DNA from: Sphaerisporangium rufum
GTDB taxonomy: Bacteria; Actinomycetota; Actinomycetes; Streptosporangiales; Streptosporangiaceae
Assembly (NCBI RefSeq): GCF_016863395.1
Contig: NZ_BOOU01000024.1
Coordinates: 1-64,000, forward strand
Reading direction: 5' to 3'
Length of the DNA stretch: 64,000 nt
Shown piece by piece: positions 25,601 to 32,343 of this stretch. A model generated the notes under the pieces. It did no database searches. It was given only the letters and a program-made list of their open reading frames with translations, and had not been told where the DNA came from. The first letter of the stretch is position 1, and every line of letters begins with the position of its first letter. Both the position numbers and the translations under genes were made by a program.

Positions 25601-26429
25601 CCTGGTGCGTTGGGACGGTGCCGGACGGCTGCGCTTCCTGGGCCGCGCCGACGGCCAGGTGAAGATCCGCGGCTTCCGGATCGAGCCGGACGCGGTGGCG
25701 CGCGTGCTGCGCGAGTGCCCGGGCATCCGGGACGCCGCGGTCGTCGTCACCGGCACCGGCGCCGACCGCCGCCTGCTGGCCGCCCTCGTCCTGGCCGCCC
25801 CCGCCGTAGCCGCCCCGTCCCTGCCCGCGCCGCCCGTACCCACTCCGTCCGTACCCGCCCCATCCGTACCCGCCCTGGCCGGACACGTCGCGACGGATGG
25901 ACCGGGTGCCATGGGCGGGCCCGCGATCACTGGCGGCGCCGCCCCGGTGGACGGTGGCGGTGCGGTCGCACTGGAGCGGGTCAGGGAGGCCGCCGCGCGG
26001 CGGCTGCCCGGCCACGAGGTGCCCTCGCTGTGGGCGGTGGTCGCCGAGCTGCCGGTCACCCGCAACGGCAAGGTGGACGCCGCCCGGCTCCGCGAGCTCG
26101 CCCTCACCCGCCCGCCCGCCCAGGCCGGCGCCCCGGAGCGGGCCGGCGACCTGATCCCGAGCGGTGGCCCGGTCCCGGCCGGGGGTGTGGCGGCGGGGGA
26201 GGAGATCGCGGGGGTCATCGCGCGGGCCTGGCAGGAGGCGCTGGGCGCCGCCGGGTTCGGCGCCGACGAGCGCTTCTTCGACGTCGGCGGCGACTCGCTG
26301 CGGCTGCTGCGGGTGGCGGCCAGCCTGCGCCGCGACCTGCCCCGGCACGAGGTCACCATCCAGGACCTGTACGCCTGCCAGACCATCGGCGCGCTCTCCG
26401 GGCGCCTGCTCGCCCGGAGCCCCCGATGA
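22644..26429 (+). CDS. Nonribosomal peptide synthetase, T-C-A-T
   Basis: Single-module NRPS of 1261 residues that carries amino acids on phosphopantetheine arms and joins them. Domains in order: carrier T1 (about 5-80, LGGTSLRAVEL with the modified Ser near 42); condensation domain (about 125-555, active site HHAVVDGWS near 257); adenylation domain (about 575-1145, with FTSGSTGTAKAT, NGYGPTENTTF, YRTGDLVRWD and NGKVDA); and carrier T2 (about 1180-1255, FFDVGGDSLRLL, Ser near 1217). By-eye pocket residues read D-A-L-L-L-G-G-T-F, closest to valine-type codes. There is no starter adenylation domain for T1 and no thioesterase or reductase, so loading and release must be done in trans. Pro/Asp-rich linkers (near nt 24760-24850 and 25800-25880) are repetitive. 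GTG 22644 is chosen for its ribosome site (GGACAAGGGA) and homology; upstream sequence does not match. Confidence 0.92.
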   Translation: MNDLRLVAADWITVAAEILERDIGDLRHLAAGTSFTRLGGTSLRAVELAAVLARRCDRAVDVAALLGPRPLAAVVAAAPPAAAAPGTPGAAGTRGALDTGEAPDAREARDAGEARDAGETGTGSGELTQVQQAMLFSDDLYGGTAFHLLFSADIRGPLDAAALRAALDRLTRRHPGLRTVFVRDAGGGSPGRRVLSRWEPVLVEQALPAGIGDPVAAVHAQLGAAGAGLLRPYERPPVVFVLSRAGERRAVLSMVAHHAVVDGWSVGLLWRELAAELGPEPADRGPAADLDPVVARERSAEVRRAAARRAGELAGWPATVSLPGDLDRPARQARTGTRLVFGLTAEARAGCESLARTAGVTRNMVLIAAWSLVVARRAATSRLVMGMVSAARTSAETMEIVGPCMKLLPVACEIDGSGPVTGHLARTAAAVRDALSATEVPFEDVVAALGLGGDDARNPLVQVAFAAHDELVPGALRAGGLSMEIHEGHCGGTGYDAVLYVQRWGTRPRLALEYATTVLRPDEAAELAGAVDRALVEMAAAPDRPLAEVRTITSGRAAGPRSGPDVDAGAGLWQLFAAAAHRSPAAVAVADAGGTLSYRGLLRAAEAESARLAAAGVRCGDRVALAVRRSAREIVAVLAVLRLGAAYVGIERDVPPAAAASMLDAAGVAVVLGDADRLAALGEAGHGRRLLPASPPAAPDGTPVPGTDPADPAALVDPVDPAVPVDPVDPASSAAPGGVAVPAAAGPDPARVAYVAFTSGSTGTAKATLIPHRGVVRLAAGPDFLRPGAAGRFVRLAPLAFDASTLEIFAPLLAGGTVDVFPDDHVTPDGLAGFLRERGSTGLWLTAGLFRLVADYRPDAFQGLRQLLTGGDVVPPAQVSRVLRACPGLRVTNGYGPTENTTFTTVHHVDDPAEVTDPLPIGRPIQGTGVVVLDADGGLVPPGGIGELYTFGDGLALGYAGAPAATARAFGRFQAGSDRLLYRTGDLVRWDGAGRLRFLGRADGQVKIRGFRIEPDAVARVLRECPGIRDAAVVVTGTGADRRLLAALVLAAPAVAAPSLPAPPVPTPSVPAPSVPALAGHVATDGPGAMGGPAITGGAAPVDGGGAVALERVREAAARRLPGHEVPSLWAVVAELPVTRNGKVDAARLRELALTRPPAQAGAPERAGDLIPSGGPVPAGGVAAGEEIAGVIARAWQEALGAAGFGADERFFDVGGDSLRLLRVAASLRRDLPRHEVTIQDLYACQTIGALSGRLLARSPR

Positions 26430-27586
26430 CCCCGTCGATCACGGTCCCCGGCTCGCCGTCGGTCGCCGTGCCGGACGGCGTGCCGGGAACCCGGAACGGC
26501 ATCTCGCCGGGTACGGCGCCGGGCGTTTCGCCGGCCACCGTGGGACCGGACGGCGCCGGCCTTCATCTCAGGATCGTCAGTCCCGCCATGCCGACCCTGT
26601 CCTACCTGCCGGACCGGGTACGCCGGGCCGAGCGGGCGCTCACCGCGGCGGGATACACCTTCAGCTACGGGGCAAACGCCTTCCAGGTGGCGGCGGACGG
26701 CATCACCGCGGGCACCCCGGCGCAGCGCGCCGCCGACGTGATGGCGGCGTTCGCCGACCCCTCGGTCGACGCGATCCTGGCCGCGGACGCCGGCCTCGGC
26801 ACCCGCGACATCCTCGACCGGCTGGACGCGGCGACGATCGCCGCCAACCCCAAACCGTTCATCGGGTACTGCGACAACGTCTTCCTGAACCAGTACCTGG
26901 CCTCGGTCGCCGGAATCGGCTCCCTGTACGGGTGCACGCTGATGGTGCACCTGGGCGAGGCCGGCGGGGCGTACCCGGAGACGCTGGACCACCTCGGCCG
27001 GGCGCTGTCAGGGGCCGGGCCGCTGGCCTGCCCGCCGATGCCGTCCCGTACCGGCGAGGTGATCGACTGGTACGTCCCGGAGCGCGAGTCCCGGCCGCGC
27101 CGCCGGCTGCCCGGCGGCTGGACCTGGCTGCGCCCCGGCGCCGGCCGGGGCCCGTTCCTCGGCGGCGAGATCACCCTGATCCCCGAGCTGGTCCGCTCCT
27201 TCGGGATGTCGCTGGACGGCGCGGTGCTGTTCTGGGACGTCTCCTACCACCGGCTCCCGGTGCCGCCGCTGTTCGAGAAGCTCTGCGAGAGCGCCGACCT
27301 GGGCCGGCTGGCCGGCATGGTCGTCGGCGCCCACCCGCTGGTGCCGGACGGGGAGTGGGCGGCCACGGTGGCCGGCCTGCTCGACCGCCACCTGCCGTGG
27401 GCCGACTTCCCGGTGCTGGCGAACGCCGATCTCAGCCACCTGTGCCCGTCCTGGACGGTGCCGTTCGGCGCGGAGGCCGTGCTGGCGTCGCCCGGCGGCC
27501 TGGTCTTCCCCCGCGGCCACGACGCGGCCGGCCCGGTGGCGGCCCCGGCCGTCCCGGCGGCGCGGACCGCCGCGTCCGGGCGGTAG
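26426..27586 (+). CDS. S66-family (LD-carboxypeptidase/MccF-like) hydrolase with Cys at the nucleophile position
   Basis: A 386-residue member of peptidase family S66, which includes peptidoglycan LD-carboxypeptidase and MccF, the immunity enzyme that cuts the microcin C peptide-nucleotide bond. After a poorly conserved 45-residue lead, the fold begins LRIVSPAMPTLS. The nucleophile elbow normally reads G-[YF]-S-D; here it is FIGYCDNVF, so Ser is replaced by Cys (C149). The region corresponding to the second catalytic residue reads LFWDVS where Glu-Glu is usual, while the catalytic His region is kept (LSHLCPSWTVPFG). Its ATG overlaps the NRPS stop (ATGA), so the two are translationally coupled. 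Possible roles are chain release, acyl transfer or self-protection. Confidence 0.8.
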   Translation: MTPSITVPGSPSVAVPDGVPGTRNGISPGTAPGVSPATVGPDGAGLHLRIVSPAMPTLSYLPDRVRRAERALTAAGYTFSYGANAFQVAADGITAGTPAQRAADVMAAFADPSVDAILAADAGLGTRDILDRLDAATIAANPKPFIGYCDNVFLNQYLASVAGIGSLYGCTLMVHLGEAGGAYPETLDHLGRALSGAGPLACPPMPSRTGEVIDWYVPERESRPRRRLPGGWTWLRPGAGRGPFLGGEITLIPELVRSFGMSLDGAVLFWDVSYHRLPVPPLFEKLCESADLGRLAGMVVGAHPLVPDGEWAATVAGLLDRHLPWADFPVLANADLSHLCPSWTVPFGAEAVLASPGGLVFPRGHDAAGPVAAPAVPAARTAASGR

Positions 27587-27716
27587 CCGCGCGCTGTTCC
27601 CCGCCGGGTCCCGTCCCGGGTTCCCTGGCGGGTTCCCGCCCGGCCGGCGATGGCCGCCGGCCGGCCCCGGCACGCGCCCGCGTGCCGCTATCCGCACACC
27701 TTCGAGGAGTTCTGTC

Positions 27717-29048
27717 ATGCCGTTCATCACCGCATCACCCACCGCCGCGGACATCGTCGCCGGCGCCGCCCCGGGCGGCCCGGCGGGCGCCGCCGTGGAC
27801 GTGGCCATCGTCGGCGCCGGCCCGGCCGGGCTGGCCGCCGCCGCCCGCCTCACCGGCGGCGGGTACCGCGTCGCGCTCATCGACGCCGGCCCGCGGGTCG
27901 GGGACCGCGACCGCCACGACCCGCACCAGGCGACCCGCGGGCACGGCGGCGCCGGCCTGTTCTCCGACGGGAAGTTCTCCTTCTACCCGTCGGCGACCGC
28001 GCTGTGGAGCCTGCCGCGCGCGGCCGAGCTGCGCGCCGCCTACGACTGGACGACCGGCGTGCTGACCGCCGCCGGGCTGGCCTGCCCGCCGTTCCCGGAC
28101 CGGCCGGAGGCCTACGCCTTCGGCGACGGCGCCTGGGTGCTTAAGGACTACCCCAGCGACTACCTGTCGCTGCCCGCCCGGCTGGCGCTGACCGAGGGAA
28201 TGGTGGCAGGGGTGGACGCCACCGTGCTCACCGGCCACCAGGTCACCGCGACGGCCTACGACCCGCTGTCGGACGCGTTCACCGTCACGATGGAGCACGA
28301 CCGGCGGCGGGTGACCCTGCACGCGCGCCGCCTGCTGGTCGCCACCGGCCGGTTCGGCCCGCTCGCGCTGGACGGGCTCACCGGCGCCTGGGACTTCCAC
28401 CGGATGGAGGCCGGCGTCCGCGTCGAGCAGCCGGAGCGGCAGGCGTTCTTCGCCGGCATGCCGCAGCTCGACCCCAAGCTGCGGTTCCGCGACGCCGGCC
28501 GGCAGGCCGAATGGCGGACGTTCTGCGTCTGCCGGTCGGGTGAGACGGTCGCCACCGAGACCGGCGGGCTGTGGACGGTGTCCGGGCGGTCGGACTGCCC
28601 GCCCACCGGCCGGTCCAACACCGGCTTCAACGTGCGGGTCCTGGACGAGGCGCTCGCCGAGAAGCTGCTGGCCCCGTTCCTCGCCTCGCTGGCCGACCCC
28701 GGCTGCCACTTCGCGATCCCGCTGGCGGCGGTGCGCGGCGGTGACCGGGCGGCCCGGGCGCGGCTGGAGGCGGTGTACGGCGCCGACCTGTGGCACCTGC
28801 TGCACGACGGGCTGCAGCGGCTGATCGCGAAGTTCCCGGCCATCGCCGGGGAGGGGACCACGCTGATCGGCCCGACCCTGGAGGGCGTCGGCCGCTATCC
28901 GCGGGTCGACGGCGACCTGCGGCTGTCCGACGTGCCGGCCTGGGTGGCCGGGGACGCGTGCGGGCTGTTCCGTGGCATCATCGCCGCCATGATCAGCGGG
29001 CACTACGCCGCGGGCACCCTGGCCGCGGCCCTGAAGGAGGCGCGGTGA
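27717..29048 (+). CDS. FAD-dependent oxidoreductase (COG2509-like)
   Basis: Flavoprotein of 443 residues. The N-terminal dinucleotide-binding motif is [17 protein letters not shown] (about 25-45). The following [16 protein letters not shown] is typical of the uncharacterised COG2509 FAD dehydrogenases. A C-terminal FAD segment reads [20 protein letters not shown]. It probably oxidises or reduces the peptide product or a building block. ATG 27717 has GAGGAG nine bases upstream. It lies 130 bases after the S66 gene, and its stop overlaps the Nudix start. Confidence 0.85.
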   Translation: MPFITASPTAADIVAGAAPGGPAGAAVDVAIVGAGPAGLAAAARLTGGGYRVALIDAGPRVGDRDRHDPHQATRGHGGAGLFSDGKFSFYPSATALWSLPRAAELRAAYDWTTGVLTAAGLACPPFPDRPEAYAFGDGAWVLKDYPSDYLSLPARLALTEGMVAGVDATVLTGHQVTATAYDPLSDAFTVTMEHDRRRVTLHARRLLVATGRFGPLALDGLTGAWDFHRMEAGVRVEQPERQAFFAGMPQLDPKLRFRDAGRQAEWRTFCVCRSGETVATETGGLWTVSGRSDCPPTGRSNTGFNVRVLDEALAEKLLAPFLASLADPGCHFAIPLAAVRGGDRAARARLEAVYGADLWHLLHDGLQRLIAKFPAIAGEGTTLIGPTLEGVGRYPRVDGDLRLSDVPAWVAGDACGLFRGIIAAMISGHYAAGTLAAALKEAR

Positions 29049-29572
29049 CCGGCACGCCCGAGGTACCGGACCGGGTGATCGGCGTCGGCGTGCTGGTCAC
29101 CGACCCGGCGGGACGGATCCTGCTCGGTCACCGGGTGAAGGCCGGCGAGGAGCCCTGCTGGTGCCTGCCCGGCGGGGCGGTGGAGCCGGGGGAGACCTTC
29201 GAGCAGGCGGCGCTGCGCGAGCTGGCCGAGGAGACCGGCATCACCGACGTGACCGGCGCCCGGACGGTGGCGGTGGTGCTGGACCGCCCGGGACCGGCCA
29301 CGGTCCGGGTCACCGCCGGCGTCGCGGTGGCCGCGGGCGCCGCCGCGCCGGCCGTCACCGAGCCGCACGTGTTCGCGGCCTGGCGGTGGTTCCCGCCCGA
29401 GGAGCCGCCCGGCCCGCTGTTCCCGGCCACCGCGCACCTGCTGTCGGCGGCGCCGCCGGCCGGCGCGACCCGCTACCCGGTCGCCCCGGCCGGGCGGCCG
29501 GATGACGGTCCGGTGTCCGGCTCCGGAACGGCGGCCCGCCACCCGCTCACCCAGGACGGCAGGCCGGGATGA
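29045..29572 (+). CDS. Nudix hydrolase
   Basis: Nudix-fold pyrophosphohydrolase of 175 residues. The Nudix box is intact: [21 protein letters not shown] followed by TGI, beginning near residue 40. Family members split nucleoside diphosphates linked to another group. GTG 29045 overlaps the FAD gene stop (GTGA). A C-terminal tail of about 35 residues is low in complexity. In this operon it may act on an activated nucleotide intermediate or perform housecleaning; the substrate is unknown. Confidence 0.88.
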   Translation: MTGTPEVPDRVIGVGVLVTDPAGRILLGHRVKAGEEPCWCLPGGAVEPGETFEQAALRELAEETGITDVTGARTVAVVLDRPGPATVRVTAGVAVAAGAAAPAVTEPHVFAAWRWFPPEEPPGPLFPATAHLLSAAPPAGATRYPVAPAGRPDDGPVSGSGTAARHPLTQDGRPG

Positions 29573-30354
29573 GTGCGCTGCACGTGTTCGACATGGACGG
29601 CACGCTGCTCGCGTCCACCGCCGGCCTGGAGATCTCCGCGGCGCTCGGCTGCCGGGCCGGCGTGGCCGAGCTGGAACGCGAGTTCGCGGCGGGACGGCTG
29701 ACCACCCGCCGGTTCGCGGCCGGCGTGCACGACCTGTGGCGCGCGCTCACCCCCGAGGTGGTGGCCCGCGCGTTCCGCGCGGGCCCGTGGCTGGACGGCA
29801 TCGCCGAGGTGTGCGCCGACATCCGGGCGCGGGGCGAGCACGCGGCGGTGATCACGCTGTCGCCGGACTTCTTCGCCGGGCTGCTGCGCGGGTTCGGGTT
29901 CGGCCACGTCGCGGCGTCGGCCTTCCCGCCGCCGCCGATGGCCGGCCCGGTGGACCCGGCCGGCATCCTCACCCCCGAGTGCAAGGTGCGGATCACCCGC
30001 GCCCTGCTGGCCGGGCACGGCCTACCGGCCGGCCGGTGCGTCGCCTACGGCGACTCCCGGTCCGACCTGCCGCTGTTCGAGGCGCTCGGCGGCGGGGTGG
30101 CGGTCAACGCCGACGCCGCGCTGGCCGCCCGCGCCTTCGCCCGCTACACCGGCCGGGACCTGCGCGGCGCCTACGCCCTCGCCCGCGCCCGCCTGGACGC
30201 CGCCCCTGTGGACGCCGCCCCTGTGGACGCCGCCCCTGTGGACGCCGCCCCTGTGGACGCCGCCCCCGTGGACGGCGGCGCCCTTGTGGATGGTGCCCCC
30301 GTGGGCGGCGTTTCTCTGGAGGGCGTCCCCTTGGGCGGGCCCTGGCCGGGCTAG
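29569..30354 (+). CDS. HAD-family phosphatase (SerB-like subfamily IB)
   Basis: HAD hydrolase of 261 residues. Motif I is VFDMDGTLL (nucleophile Asp near residue 8), motif II lies in VITLS, the Lys is in CKVRITRAL, and motif IV is [11 protein letters not shown]. The helical cap between motifs I and II matches phosphoserine phosphatase-like enzymes. The ATG overlaps the Nudix stop (ATGA). The last 55 residues are an Asp-Ala-Ala-Pro-Val repeat tail produced by a 15-bp tandem repeat and are probably not part of the fold. It is the last gene of the NRPS operon and may dephosphorylate an intermediate made by the kinase encoded opposite. Confidence 0.88.
   Translation: MSALHVFDMDGTLLASTAGLEISAALGCRAGVAELEREFAAGRLTTRRFAAGVHDLWRALTPEVVARAFRAGPWLDGIAEVCADIRARGEHAAVITLSPDFFAGLLRGFGFGHVAASAFPPPPMAGPVDPAGILTPECKVRITRALLAGHGLPAGRCVAYGDSRSDLPLFEALGGGVAVNADAALAARAFARYTGRDLRGAYALARARLDAAPVDAAPVDAAPVDAAPVDAAPVDGGALVDGAPVGGVSLEGVPLGGPWPG
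30196..30270 (+). repeat. 15-bp tandem repeat (5 copies) at the 3' end of the HAD gene
   Basis: Five units of GACGCCGCCCCTGTG (the fifth with one change). They encode DAAPV repeats. Length variation would keep the frame. Confidence 0.95.
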
Positions 30355-30365
30355 CGCGCCCGGCC

Positions 30366-30395
30366 CGTCCGCCGCCGGCCCGCGGGCGGCGGACG
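30366..30395. terminator. Bidirectional hairpin between convergent operons
   Basis: A perfect 11-bp stem (30366-30376 with 30385-30395) and an 8-base loop, lying between the HAD gene and the convergent kinase gene. No T-run on either side. Confidence 0.7.
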
Positions 30396-30433
30396 TCGCT
30401 GAAAGCCCGCCGCCGGCGGACCGGCCGGCCGGG

Positions 30434-31369
30434 TCATCGCCAGCCGGTGCGGCGGGCCAGCCAGGCCTCGGTGTGGGCGGCGTTACGTGCCTGGAAGGGC
30501 CGCAGCGCCGGGGCGGCCGGCAGCGGCGGCTGCCGGGACTCGTACGCCCAGCAGCCGGCCAGCGCGCACAGGAAGGCGTCGATCGCGCCGGCCGGCACGT
30601 CGTGGGTGAGCGGGTGCGAGCGGGTGATCGCCTCCGCGTCGATGCCCGGGACGGAGGCCAGCAGGATGACCAGGTCCGCCCAGGCGGCGCCCACGCAGGC
30701 GCAGGCCCAGTCCACCACCACGACCTCGCCGGCCGCGGTGAGCAGGGTGTTGTCCGGGCGCAGGTCCGCGTGCAGCAGCGTGTCGCCGGCGACCGCCGCC
30801 GCCCAGCCCTCTTCCAGCGCGGCCAGCCGGTCGAGGTGGCGCCGGCACCAGGGGGAGAGGTCGGCCGGCGGGCCGGCGGCGGCGAACCGGCGCCAGCCCG
30901 ACATCAGCGGGGCCAGTTCCCGCCCGGCCGGGGCGGCCCCGGCCAGCGGGTTCGGCGTCAGCGCCCGGCCGAGCCGGGTCACCGCGCCGAGCAGCGCGTC
31001 CAGCTCGGCGGGCACGGTGACGTCCGGATGCCGGCCCGCGACGTCGTCGAACACCAGCACCAGCCAGCCGGCGAGCTCCGCGTCCAGCCGCAGCCGCGGC
31101 GCGGGGGTGGCGGGCGGCAGCGCGGCCGCGCACGCCGCCTCGGCGCGGTAGGCGCCGGCCAGCCCGTCGTCGCTCCGGATGGCCTTGGCGAACACCCGCC
31201 TGCCGTCCGCCAGCGCCAGCCGGGCGGCCGTCCCGTGGGTGAAGCCGCCGCTCTGGTCGGCGGCCGCGGCCACCGGGGCGCCGAGCAGCTCCTCGACGCC
31301 GTGCCGGACCGCCGCGGGCAGGTCGTCGAAGCGCCGGCGGATGGCCGTACCTGCCGCCGCCGGCGTCAT
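30434..31369 (-). CDS. APH-like phosphotransferase
   Basis: Kinase-fold protein of 311 residues in the aminoglycoside phosphotransferase/choline kinase superfamily. The conserved active-site segment is LLHADLRPDNTLLT (catalytic Asp in HADLRPDN), followed by VVVDWACACVG with the metal-binding Asp. Family members transfer phosphate to small hydroxylated compounds, often antibiotics or building blocks. The ATG overlaps the stop of the LuxR gene (4 bases). Beside an NRPS operon it could give self-protection by phosphorylation, with the HAD phosphatase reversing it. This link is inference. Confidence 0.82.
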   Translation of the reverse strand: MTPAAAGTAIRRRFDDLPAAVRHGVEELLGAPVAAAADQSGGFTHGTAARLALADGRRVFAKAIRSDDGLAGAYRAEAACAAALPPATPAPRLRLDAELAGWLVLVFDDVAGRHPDVTVPAELDALLGAVTRLGRALTPNPLAGAAPAGRELAPLMSGWRRFAAAGPPADLSPWCRRHLDRLAALEEGWAAAVAGDTLLHADLRPDNTLLTAAGEVVVVDWACACVGAAWADLVILLASVPGIDAEAITRSHPLTHDVPAGAIDAFLCALAGCWAYESRQPPLPAAPALRPFQARNAAHTEAWLARRTGWR

Positions 31370-32112
31370 GCCCGCCCCCCGGCCGTGACCGGGCCGCCCG
31401 GCGCGGCGGTCATCGTGCCCCCGGCCGTGACCGGATCGGGTGGCACGGCGGTCATGCCCCTACCGGCCGCGACCGGATCGGTCGGTGCGGCGGGTGGCTC
31501 GTGCCACCTTCGCCGGACGGCCAGCAGGGCGACCTCGGTGCGGTTGGCGCAGCCGAACTTCAGCATCAGGTTGGACACGTGCCGCTTCACCGCGTGGTCG
31601 GAGATCCCGAGCTCGCGGGCGATCTGGTGGTTGCTCCGGCCGCGGGCGAGCAGCGACAGCACCGTGCGCTCGCGGGCGGTGGGCCGCACCGGGCCGTCGC
31701 CGGCGACACCGGCCCGGTGCGGTTCGGCGGCCGCGTTCCCGGCCAGGCCCGAGGCCGCGTTCCCGGCGTGGCCCAAGGCCGCGTTCCCGGTCTGGCCCAG
31801 GGCCGCGTTCCCGGCGTGGCCCAGGGCCGCGTGCTGCCGGGCCAGCGCGTCGCGGATGGCGGCCGGCAGCGACCCGGCCACCGCCTGGCGCAGCGTCTCC
31901 CGGGCGAACCGCAGCTCGCCGCCCGCGGACACCAGCAGCCCGCCGCCCAGCGCCTCCTCCCAGACCGGGAGCAGGGCGGCGGTGGTCCGGCCGAGCATCT
32001 GGGCGAGCAGATCGGGGACGATCTCGGGGCCGAGTACGGCGGCGGTGTACAGCATCTGCCGGCACTCGGGGGAGACGCCCGCCAGCCGGTGGTCGTGCAC
32101 GTCGGTCAGCAT
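31366..32112 (-). CDS. LuxR-type transcriptional regulator (short LAL-like)
   Basis: A 248-residue regulator whose C-terminal third holds a LuxR helix-turn-helix (ARERTVLSLLARGRSNHQIA, GISDHAVKRHVSNLMLKF). The N-terminal 100 residues resemble the part that follows the ATPase in large LAL regulators (VSPECRQMLYTAAVLG), but the ATPase itself is absent, so this looks like a shortened form. A 24-bp tandem repeat makes an Asn/Gly-rich spacer in the middle. After the HTH is a 50-residue disordered tail. It probably controls the adjacent NRPS operon. Confidence 0.8.
   Translation of the reverse strand: MLTDVHDHRLAGVSPECRQMLYTAAVLGPEIVPDLLAQMLGRTTAALLPVWEEALGGGLLVSAGGELRFARETLRQAVAGSLPAAIRDALARQHAALGHAGNAALGQTGNAALGHAGNAASGLAGNAAAEPHRAGVAGDGPVRPTARERTVLSLLARGRSNHQIARELGISDHAVKRHVSNLMLKFGCANRTEVALLAVRRRWHEPPAAPTDPVAAGRGMTAVPPDPVTAGGTMTAAPGGPVTAGGRA
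31733..31828 (-). repeat. 24-bp tandem repeat (4 copies) in the LuxR gene
   Basis: Four consecutive 24-bp units encoding an 8-residue motif close to ALGHAGNA, between the N-terminal part and the HTH. Copy-number change would alter spacer length in frame. Confidence 0.9.
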
Positions 32113-32280
32113 TTCTTCTCTTCCTCTTCCGGGCTTTTCCTCATCCGGAGCGGCCGTCCCGGCGGCACCGGCCCGGGACGGCCGCCGGGCCGCCCGGACG
32201 CGGCACGGACGGTGCCACGCTGCGCCGGGGCGGTCAGCGGCCCCGCCGGTCGACCTTCGACCGGCTCATCAGTAGGGGCG

Positions 32281-32320
32281 TGCCAAGCCGTGCCATCTCG
32301 TGCCGTCTCGTGCCATCGCC
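32281..32320. repeat. 10-bp phased TGCC array (4 units)
   Basis: Units TGCCAAGCCG, TGCCATCTCG, TGCCGTCTCG and TGCCATCGCC run head to tail, about 170 bases upstream of the LuxR gene and just after the TPR gene. It is related to the array at 17431-17460. Confidence 0.65.
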
Positions 32321-32343
32321 GTTCCACCGGCGCGGGACGGGGG

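Noticed and set aside
30434-31369. A true aminoglycoside-resistance gene
   Set aside because: Only the general APH-fold motifs are visible. The family is broad, so a specific drug substrate cannot be claimed.
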